DNA of 32,081 nt from JAJRXK01 sp964593155 (GTDB lineage: Bacteria > Krumholzibacteriota > Krumholzibacteriia > JAJRXK01): NCBI GenBank assembly GCA_964593155.1, contig CAZQHE010000036.1, positions 1 through 32,081 of the forward strand, read 5' to 3'. Below are positions 8,071-14,074 of the stretch, one piece after another. A program made the translations under genes and the position numbers. The notes under the pieces are model-generated. The model was not told the DNA's origin. It was given only the letters and a program-made list of their open reading frames with translations, and ran no database searches. How positions within the stretch are numbered: position 1 is the first letter of the stretch; every line of letters begins with the position of its first letter.

Positions 8071-9585
8071 TCAGTCCTCGTCGTCGGTCTCCGGCCACGC
8101 GCCGAGGATCTCGACGTCGTCGAAGAGCACCGAATCGGGGGGCGGGGTGAGTTCCAGCCGGTTCCACCCCCGGCGTTCGTTGTCTCCGAACACCACGCCG
8201 GCCTCGGGCATGGGTCGGAGATCGCGACCCAGCGGCATCTGGTAGGCATTGACCACGCGGCGGTCGACCGACGCGATGACCTTCAGCGTGAGGACGCCTC
8301 GCGCGGGGTCCCAATCGGTCTCGTGGAAAGGCCCGACGTGGAGCCGGGGCGCATCGAGGGCCCCGCGGAAGGCGGGCACGTCGGGCAGCAGGACGCGTGC
8401 GGCGGCACCTTCTCCCGCACCGTTCCATTGCACCGTCGACGCGGCCCCCTGCACGTCGGTGGGGTCGAGGACCACCAGCACCGGCCGGTCGAGGGCGTTG
8501 TCCGGGCCCCACAGGAGCAGTTCCGGACCCCCATCGGCGTCCAGGTCGAGCACCCGGCCGTACTCCAGACGCCCGGGATGGACGTAGCGGCCGACCTCGA
8601 CGCCGTCGGCGAGCCGCAGGATCGTGGTCACGCAGGGGCTGTTCGCCTGGAAGTGGTTGAGCGCGATGCGGTCGCCGAGGTTGGAGGCCCACGCGCCGTA
8701 GTAGAGGTGGGAGGGCCAGAAGGCGAAGGCGTGCACGCTGTCGGGGAGCGTGGCGTGGGTCCGGACCTCTTCGGGGTCGATCTCGAGCCGGTATCGCCAC
8801 CGCTCGGTCCGGTCGACCGGATCCCAGAGCGCGGTGAAGGGCGGATCGCGGTCCGAGGGCCGCGTGGTCAGGACGAGAGCGAATCGGTCGTCCCCATCCG
8901 GGACCACCATCGCGCGTACGAGCCGTGCTTCCGGGTACGGCAGCTCGACCGGCGGGAAGGGCGGGGGCAGGACGTGCGCGCCGTCGTCGAGATCGATCAT
9001 CCGTCCCACGTGGTGCGGCGCGAGCTCATCGGCCGGCGACGGCGGCGGTGGCCAGAGGATCAGGATCACCAGCAGGGAGACGGTGACCAGCGCGGCGCCC
9101 ACCAGCAGGCGTTGCCGGGCCCGGTGCCCGGGCGCGGGGCGCTGGTCCGGCACCGCATCGGCTGCCTCCGGCGCCCCGTCGGCCGCCCACTCCAGGATCG
9201 CCCGCAGGCCCTCTCGCTGCCGCGTGCGCAGGGTACGCGCCGACACGGGGTGGCCTGCCTCCATGCGCTCGGCCGTGATCGCGTCCCACGAATGACCCTC
9301 GATCAGGTGGATCCGAACGACCTCGAGCCCCGACAGCACCGCGTCGGTGGACGGGTGGGCGGGCGCGAGCGCCGCGTGGGCCCGTTCCAGCAGGGCGCGG
9401 ACGCGCGTTCCGGCCAGGGTGGGGGACGGATCGCCGGCCACGGTGGCCGCGATCGGTGGGAAGGCGCTCCAGTCCTGCGCCAGCGCGGCGTCCAGCCGCC
9501 GCTGGGTCGGGTGGTGGACGAGCTCGCACAGGTGCCGGAAGGCCTCGAGCACGGTGTCGTCGATGGGAGCAGGCGTGCGGGACAC
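8071..9585 (-). CDS. Single-pass membrane protein with HTH-like cytoplasmic domain
   Basis: 504 aa. Residues 1-155 are cytoplasmic and helical. Residues about 95-130 (GHSWDAITAERMEAG, VSARTLRTRQREGLR) look like a helix-turn-helix of the sigma region 4/LuxR kind. A basic stretch (GHRARQR) precedes one membrane segment (about 160-178, LLVGAALVTVSLLVILILW), so the inside-positive rule puts the remaining 325 residues outside the cytoplasm. That part is beta-rich and contains an FG-GAP/VCBS-like calcium loop (LDLDADGGPELLLWG), as in beta-propellers. This suggests a one-protein membrane sensor, or a relic of an ECF-type regulator fused to a sensor domain. The start is GTG at 9585 with no good ribosome-binding site. 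I do not recognise the family; the HTH assignment is by pattern only. Confidence 0.65.
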   Translation of the reverse strand: MSRTPAPIDDTVLEAFRHLCELVHHPTQRRLDAALAQDWSAFPPIAATVAGDPSPTLAGTRVRALLERAHAALAPAHPSTDAVLSGLEVVRIHLIEGHSWDAITAERMEAGHPVSARTLRTRQREGLRAILEWAADGAPEAADAVPDQRPAPGHRARQRLLVGAALVTVSLLVILILWPPPPSPADELAPHHVGRMIDLDDGAHVLPPPFPPVELPYPEARLVRAMVVPDGDDRFALVLTTRPSDRDPPFTALWDPVDRTERWRYRLEIDPEEVRTHATLPDSVHAFAFWPSHLYYGAWASNLGDRIALNHFQANSPCVTTILRLADGVEVGRYVHPGRLEYGRVLDLDADGGPELLLWGPDNALDRPVLVVLDPTDVQGAASTVQWNGAGEGAAARVLLPDVPAFRGALDAPRLHVGPFHETDWDPARGVLTLKVIASVDRRVVNAYQMPLGRDLRPMPEAGVVFGDNERRGWNRLELTPPPDSVLFDDVEILGAWPETDDED

Positions 9586-9644
9586 GTTGTCGACGGGAGT
9601 CCGGGAGCGGGGGCTCGGTCACGGGTGTGGCGCCAGGACTCCGG

Positions 9645-9650
9645 ATCCTA
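9645..9650 (-). promoter_or_regulatory. Possible -10 box of the membrane HTH-like gene
   Basis: The minus strand reads GCTAGGAT, with TAGGAT 60 bases before the GTG start at 9585. The same GCTAG core occurs before several other genes here. No clear -35 box was found. Confidence 0.3.
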
Positions 9651-9828
9651 GCAAGCCGGCTCGCGGAATACACCTCGTGAATCCGACGGAACGCCGGGGT
9701 CGCCGCCGGCCGTTCGCCGGTCTCCGGGAACTGCAGCGCGGCTCGCGCGTGCAAAGATCAGGACCCTCCAACCGCTGCCGCCGCGGAAGTCCACCGACGT
9801 CCCCGCGGAGGCCGCCGGGCGCCGCCCC

Positions 9829-9838
9829 NNNNNNNNNN
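9829..9838. other. Assembly gap (10 N) flanked by the same nine bases
   Basis: Ten N characters interrupt the 399-base spacer 9586-9984. The bases just before the gap end in CGCCGCCCC and those just after begin CGCCGCCCC. The gap may have no real length and one copy may be an overlap artefact, or a GC-rich repeat may have stopped the assembly. No gene is visible across it. The spacer otherwise holds one minus-strand -10-like box and a palindrome. Confidence 0.95.
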
Positions 9839-9878
9839 CGCCGCCCCCTGGCACGATTCTCGCGGCCGTTCCGGCAGA

Positions 9879-9902
9879 TCACGAAAGCGTCCGATTTCGT
9901 GA
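9879..9902. promoter_or_regulatory. 24-bp palindromic operator candidate
   Basis: TCACGAAA (9879-9886), an 8-base spacer GCGTCCGA, then TTTCGTGA (9895-9902): perfect 8-bp arms. It lies 82 bases before the ATG at 9985. The size and spacing fit a site for a dimeric repressor. The low GC content of the arms stands out from the surroundings. Confidence 0.45.
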
Positions 9903-9984
9903 ATGCGGTGGCGCGGGGCTTCCCCTACGCTGCCGTCTCCCCGTTCACGGCCGCATTCTGCCTTCCCCGACGATCGAGACGTCC

Positions 9985-11778
9985 ATGGCTGCCTCGTTCC
10001 GCCGACCGGTCCATCGCTTCCACATCCCCGTCATGGGGACCGGATTCACCATTGCCACGCCGTTGAGCGTCGCGAAGTACGGGATCGGGTCGGTCGTGTC
10101 GATCGTCGACGACATGCTCATCGAACAGACGCGCGAGCGGGTCTGCAGGGGCCTCGGTCGTGCTTTCCACGCGATCGGTCGTCACGAGGAGGACTCGCGG
10201 GCGCGCCGGATCACGGCCTACCTCGACCTGCTCGAGGACACCGTGCACGACCAGGTCGAAGCCCTGCGTCGGGCTGCCTTCGACCGGGGCAGCGAGATCA
10301 GCCACTACTTCGAGATGCTGCCGCGGTCGCCCTTGCGTGACCTGTACGAGCGCATGCGCTCGGTGGCCGACGGGCCGGACAAGCACGCCGCGCAGGAGGC
10401 CCTGCGCGCGGAGGTCCGGCCGGGGCCGATCGACGTCAATATCATGACCAAGATCGACCGCGACCCGGCCACGGGGCGGATCGGCAGCGGCACGCCCGGA
10501 TCGCAGGCCATGGCGGCGCTGCGGGGCTTCGCGCGTAGCCGTGCGTCGGGATCGGTGGTCCTGTCGGCGGGGCTGAACCTGCGGTTGTTCACCTATCTGT
10601 CGGAATTCGAGGACTTCTTCCCCGACGCCGCCGGGCGGCTGCGCAAGGGGATCGTGCTGAAGGTGCAGGACCTGCGCTCGGCGGCGATCCAGGGGAAGGT
10701 CCTGGCCAAGCGCGGGCTGTGGGTGTCGGAATTCCGGGTCGAGAGCGGCCTGAACTGTGGCGGGCACGCCTTCGGCGACCGCGGGCGGGTGCTCGGGCCG
10801 ATCCTCGACGAGTTCCGCCGTGGCCGCGAGGCGCTGGCCGACCAGCTGCACGAGCTCACCAACCGCGCCCTGCGTGCGTCGGGCCGGCCCGCATTCGACG
10901 AACGTCCGCCGGTCCAGGTGACCGTGCAGGGCGGTATCGGCACCGCCGACGAGAACGAGATGCTGCACCGCGTGTACGGTGTCGACGGCACCGGGTGGGG
11001 CAGCCCCTTCCTGCTCGTGCCCGAGGTCGTGAGCATCGATCCCGAGCACGTGGCCAAACTGGTGGCGTCCGAGGAGGACGACGTCGAACTCAGCCGCAGC
11101 TCACCGTTGGGCGTGCCCTTCTGGAGCCTGCGCAACTCCTCGAGCGAGACCGAGCGGCAGTCGAACGTCGACGGGGGCCGGCCGGGCTACACCTGCACCA
11201 AGGGTTATCTGATCTCGAACGCCGACTACGCGAAGAAGGGCCTGTGCACGGCCAGCCATGCCTTCCAGAAGCGCAAGCTCGACGAGATCGACGCCTCCGG
11301 GCTCCAGGGCGCTGCCCGGGACGACGCCCGCGAGTCCGTCACCGCGAAGGCCTGTCTGTGCCGCAACCTGGGCGGCGGGGCCGAACCGCGCGACGAAAAG
11401 GGCGAGGCCGTCCGCACCGCGGTTTGCTGTGGGCCGAACACGCCGTACTTTTCCGTGGTCGCGACCCTGAAGGAGATGGTCGACCACATCTACGGGCGCC
11501 TGCACCTGCCGCTCGCCGGCCACCGGCCCCACATGTTCGTCAAGGAACTGGGCCTGCACGTCGGACAGCTCGAGCAGCAGATCGAACGCGCCTGCGAGGG
11601 TCTCTCGCAGATCTGTCCGGACACCTTCGCCGAGACCCGCCGCAACCTCCTGGACGCCGTCGAGCACTACCGCGACACGGCGCAGCACATCGCCGGCGAC
11701 GGGGTCGAGGGGTTCCTCGACCAGCTCGAGCACCTGCAGGACCGCATCCACGGCCTGCGCGTGCCCGCCGCCGTCTGA
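9985..11778 (+). CDS. Conserved 597-aa protein with flavin TIM-barrel-like motifs and a cysteine cluster
   Basis: Soluble, with no signal peptide. The N-terminus (PVMGTGFTIATPLSVAKYGIGSVVS, in two overlapping parts at residues 15-40), the segment SGLNCGGHAFGDRG (254-267) and VQGGIGTADENEM (314-326) resemble the phosphate- and flavin-binding loops of nitronate monooxygenase-type and related FMN TIM barrels (AGGH, GGIGT). The C-terminal third has Cys404, Cys421, Cys457, Cys459, Cys481 and Cys482, which could hold an iron-sulfur cluster or zinc. I recall very similar proteins of about 600 aa, without a known function, in Bacteroidota and relatives; that is memory, not a search. It may be an oxidoreductase. 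The start at ATG 9985 opens directly into the conserved block. A palindromic operator candidate lies upstream, and it is followed after 73 bases by a lysine-rich small gene. Confidence 0.6.
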   Translation: MAASFRRPVHRFHIPVMGTGFTIATPLSVAKYGIGSVVSIVDDMLIEQTRERVCRGLGRAFHAIGRHEEDSRARRITAYLDLLEDTVHDQVEALRRAAFDRGSEISHYFEMLPRSPLRDLYERMRSVADGPDKHAAQEALRAEVRPGPIDVNIMTKIDRDPATGRIGSGTPGSQAMAALRGFARSRASGSVVLSAGLNLRLFTYLSEFEDFFPDAAGRLRKGIVLKVQDLRSAAIQGKVLAKRGLWVSEFRVESGLNCGGHAFGDRGRVLGPILDEFRRGREALADQLHELTNRALRASGRPAFDERPPVQVTVQGGIGTADENEMLHRVYGVDGTGWGSPFLLVPEVVSIDPEHVAKLVASEEDDVELSRSSPLGVPFWSLRNSSSETERQSNVDGGRPGYTCTKGYLISNADYAKKGLCTASHAFQKRKLDEIDASGLQGAARDDARESVTAKACLCRNLGGGAEPRDEKGEAVRTAVCCGPNTPYFSVVATLKEMVDHIYGRLHLPLAGHRPHMFVKELGLHVGQLEQQIERACEGLSQICPDTFAETRRNLLDAVEHYRDTAQHIAGDGVEGFLDQLEHLQDRIHGLRVPAAV

Positions 11779-11851
11779 CGCGCGACCCATCGCGACCCAC
11801 GGCGCCGGACCGATCCGGGTTCCGGTGCACCCTCCCCGTTCGAGGACGAGT

Positions 11852-12034
11852 ATGGCCCGCAGAGCGAACTACGGATTCGAGAAGCGCCAGAAGGAAAAGC
11901 TCAAGCGCGAGAAGAAGCAGAAGAAGCTCGAGAAGAAGCTCGAGAAGAAGGAATCCGAGGCCAACGGCGAGGGCCAGGGCGAGGATCCGACGATCGCCCC
12001 GATCGACCCGGCCGATCTGGGCCTCGACGACTGA
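11852..12034 (+). CDS. Small lysine-rich protein
   Basis: 60 aa: MARRANYGFEKRQKEKLKRE, then a run of KK/EK heptads to about residue 35, then an acidic tail (GEDPTIAPIDPADLGLDD). The first half is a strongly charged helix and the end is disordered. The pattern (RR.NYGFEKRQKE) resembles a small conserved bacterial protein family often labelled hypothetical; no function is known to me. A purine-rich GAGGACG lies just upstream of the ATG. It is convergent with the thioredoxin lipoprotein gene, which ends 33 bases away. Base use matches the neighbours apart from the AAG-rich middle. Confidence 0.7.
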   Translation: MARRANYGFEKRQKEKLKREKKQKKLEKKLEKKESEANGEGQGEDPTIAPIDPADLGLDD

Positions 12035-12067
12035 CCGCGACGGAGCGCAGCCGTCGGCACCCGGCCC

Positions 12068-12679
12068 TCAGCGGGCCTCCTCGTGCCGGCGCTCGGCCTC
12101 GAGCAGCCACACCAGCACCTGCTCCCACTGTCCCGACCCCTCGACCCGGCCCACGATCCGGTGCTCGTGGTCGAGCACGACCTTCGTGGGGAAGGTGTCG
12201 ATCCGCAGATCCACGCTGGCCTGCCAGGCACCGTCGCCGCCGAGGACGGGATCGTCGATCCCGTAGGTGTTCGCCCATTCCACCTGACGCGGTCGCGTGC
12301 GGGCATCCTCGAGCACTTCGACGAACCACAGCGGCGCGCCGAGCGCCTCGCCGAGGAACGTTGTGATCTCGTCGTGGTTCGCGGCATCCTCGCGGCACGG
12401 AGTGCACCACGTGGCGCCCACGCTCACCACGGTCGGCCGGCCACGGAACTGGCGCAGGCTGACCTCGTCGCCGAACTGGTCGATGCCGCGGACCGGCGGC
12501 ACGAAGGATCCGGGCAGTGCACCCGTTTCGCGGTCCTCGGCGGGGCCATCGCAGGGTGGCCAGGAGTTCTCGGGGCAGACGGAGTCGTCCGTCGGCGCGG
12601 ACGGGCCGGGGTCGGTGCCGCCGTCGTCGCCGCAGGCGCCGAACAGGAGTACGCAGAGCAGGAACAGTCGTGTGGGCAT
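12068..12679 (-). CDS. TlpA-like thioredoxin lipoprotein
   Basis: 203 aa. A lipoprotein signal (LLFGAC, lipid-carrying Cys16) is followed by a disordered linker with a second cysteine pair (VCPENSWPPC, Cys35 and Cys43), and from about residue 60 by a thioredoxin fold of the TlpA/AhpC-TSA kind. The active site is VGATWCTPCRED (Cys92-X-X-Cys95) and the cis-proline loop is DTFPTKVVL. It should be anchored in the envelope and reduce or exchange disulfides outside the cytoplasm. It is divergent from the selenoprotein operon, only 85 bases apart start to start, so the two probably share a control region. A -10-like TAGTCT (minus strand, 12724-12729) lies 45 bases before the start. Confidence 0.88.
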   Translation of the reverse strand: MPTRLFLLCVLLFGACGDDGGTDPGPSAPTDDSVCPENSWPPCDGPAEDRETGALPGSFVPPVRGIDQFGDEVSLRQFRGRPTVVSVGATWCTPCREDAANHDEITTFLGEALGAPLWFVEVLEDARTRPRQVEWANTYGIDDPVLGGDGAWQASVDLRIDTFPTKVVLDHEHRIVGRVEGSGQWEQVLVWLLEAERRHEEAR

Positions 12680-12722
12680 GGCCGGGAGCGGGGATTCGTG
12701 TCAGGATCGGGGGCGCGGTCCG

Positions 12723-12729
12723 TAGACTA
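12723..12729. promoter_or_regulatory. Shared divergent -10-like element
   Basis: TAGACTA reads TAGACT on the plus strand (12723-12728) and TAGTCT on the minus strand (12724-12729). It sits midway between the divergent thioredoxin lipoprotein and redoxin genes, 37-45 bases from each start. No good -35 box is visible for either direction. Confidence 0.35.
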
Positions 12730-12764
12730 GCACAGCGCCCGACCCCCCGCTGGAGGCTTCGACG

Positions 12765-13565
12765 GTGGTCCGTCACGTCCTGCCCGTCGTCTGCCTGGCG
12801 GCGAGCCTCGCCGCCCCACCCGCCGCGGCCCAGCTCGCCGTGGGCGACCCGGCCCCCGACTTCACGCTCCTCGACACTGCTGGTGTTCAGCGCAGCCTGA
12901 GCGACTACGACGACACCGTGGTGGTGTTGTTCTTCGTCGGCTGGGGCTGAGGCTTCTGCCTCGCGGCCGGCCCCGGGACGGAGGCCCTCAGTCAGTCCTT
13001 CTCCGCCGACCCCGTGCAGTTCCTGGCCCTGGATTGCTGGAACGGTACCAAGTCGCAGGCCGAGAGCTTCGTCGCGAACACGGGGATCACCTATCCCCTG
13101 CTGCGCGACGCGGGGGGCGTGACCAACGACTACGCCGGGGGTTACGACTACGTCTACGTGGTCGGCGGCGACGGTCGCGTCACCCATCGCAACCTGAGCG
13201 GCTGGAACACGAGCGAGGTGCAGGCCGCGATCGAGTCCGCGCTCGACGAATTGATCGCCACGTCGGTACCGCCCGCTCGCGACGCCGTGCTGCTCCGCGG
13301 GCCGTGGCCGAACCCCTTCAATCCCCGCACCGAGTTGCGGATCGAGGTTCCGGGTGGGGGTGACGTCGTGTCGTTGTTCGTGCACGATGCCCGCGGCCGG
13401 CGTGTCCGCACGGTGCTCGACGGCGTGGTGACCGACGAGGCCGCGCTCTCGGTCGTGTGGGACGGCGCCGACGAGCAAGGCGCCTCGGTACCGAGCGGCG
13501 TGTACCACTTCCGCCTGGTCACCGGCGCGGGCACCGACGTGCGCAAGGGAGTGTTGATCCGATGA
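12765..13565 (+). CDS. Secreted redoxin selenoprotein (in-frame UGA, UxxC) with FlgD-like C-terminus
   Basis: 266 aa if the TGA at 12948-12950 is read as selenocysteine. Signal peptide: residues 1 to about 23 (LAASLAAPPAAAQ). A redoxin fold follows: VGDPAPDFTLLDTAGVQRSL (27-46), strand VVVLFFVGWG (52-61), then Sec62-Gly-Phe-Cys65, exactly where thioredoxin-fold proteins have CxxC. The fold continues after the TGA in the same frame (FLALDCWNG, ITYPLLRDA, YDYVYVVGGDGRVTHR). Residues about 176-266 are an FlgD-like domain (PWPNPFNPRTELR, DARGRRVRT, SGVYHFRLV). No frameshift and no other stop occurs. The start is GTG 12765 with TGGAGG eight bases upstream. Its stop overlaps the next start (ATGA). 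The alternative is a single nonsense mutation, which I find less likely because domain integrity and coupling are kept on both sides. Confidence 0.8.
12948..12990 (+). promoter_or_regulatory. Bacterial SECIS candidate at the in-frame UGA
   Basis: Starting at the UGA itself, TGAGG (12948-12952) can pair with CCTCA (12986-12990), and GCCTC (12958-12962) with GAGGC (12981-12985). This leaves a one-sided 5-base bulge and an 18-base top. A small inner pairing (12967-12968 with 12976-12977) would give a 7-base apical loop that begins GG, 18 bases after the UGA. Known bacterial elements have a hairpin just after the UGA with a G at the start of the loop, so this fits in general form. No folding calculation was made. 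Confidence 0.55.
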
Positions 13566-14074
13566 GAGCGTTCGTGCTCGCGGTGGGATTGCTGGTCGCG
13601 TCGACCGCGACGGCCGCCGACCTGGGCCAGGCCCACGACTTCCGCCTGCGGACGGTCGAGGGCTCCATCATGACCCTCGACGACGCCCTTGCCGAGGGGC
13701 CGATCATCCTCGACTTCTGGGCCACGTGGTGCGCGCCCTGCAGGATCGCCCTGCCGCGCTGGGTCGAGCTCGCCGACCGCTACGCCGAGCACGGCGTGCG
13801 TCTGATCACCGTGAGCCAGGACGACCCGCGCAGTCAGCCCAAGATCCTTCCCTACCTGCGCAGCCAGGGCTTCGAGTTCCCCGTGCTGCTCGACGGCGAC
13901 AAGCAGGTCGGGCGTCGCTACCGCGTCACGAGCCTGCCCACGACCTTCCTGATCGCCGCCGACGGAACGATCGTCACCCACCACGTGGGTTACCGCGAGG
14001 GCGACGAACGCGAGGTCGAGGCCGATCTCCGCGAGTTGCTCGGCCTGGATCCACTCGAGGAGGAATCGCGCTGA
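13562..14074 (+). CDS. Periplasmic TlpA-like thioredoxin
   Basis: 170 aa. Signal peptide: residues 1-19 (AVGLLVASTATAAD). The rest is one thioredoxin domain: strand IILDFWATW, active site Cys57-Ala-Pro-Cys60 (WCAPCRIALP), cis-proline loop TSLPTTFLI, and GTIVTHHVGYREGDE near the end. Such proteins keep periplasmic cysteines reduced or act in disulfide exchange. The ATG at 13562 overlaps the stop of the selenoprotein gene (ATGA), and its own stop overlaps the likely start of the barrel gene (CTGA), so all three are probably made together. It may be the electron donor for the UGFC selenoprotein; that is inferred from coupling only. Confidence 0.9.
   Translation: MRAFVLAVGLLVASTATAADLGQAHDFRLRTVEGSIMTLDDALAEGPIILDFWATWCAPCRIALPRWVELADRYAEHGVRLITVSQDDPRSQPKILPYLRSQGFEFPVLLDGDKQVGRRYRVTSLPTTFLIAADGTIVTHHVGYREGDEREVEADLRELLGLDPLEEESR

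Noticed and set aside
12765..12950. A 61-aa gene ending at TGA 12950, with a separate gene from 13014 or a pseudogene
   Set aside because: The two halves form one redoxin in one frame. The stop falls on the redox-active position with a Cys three residues later, and the downstream half has no start with a ribosome-binding site or signal peptide. Sec readthrough explains all of this; a nonsense mutation explains none of the placement.
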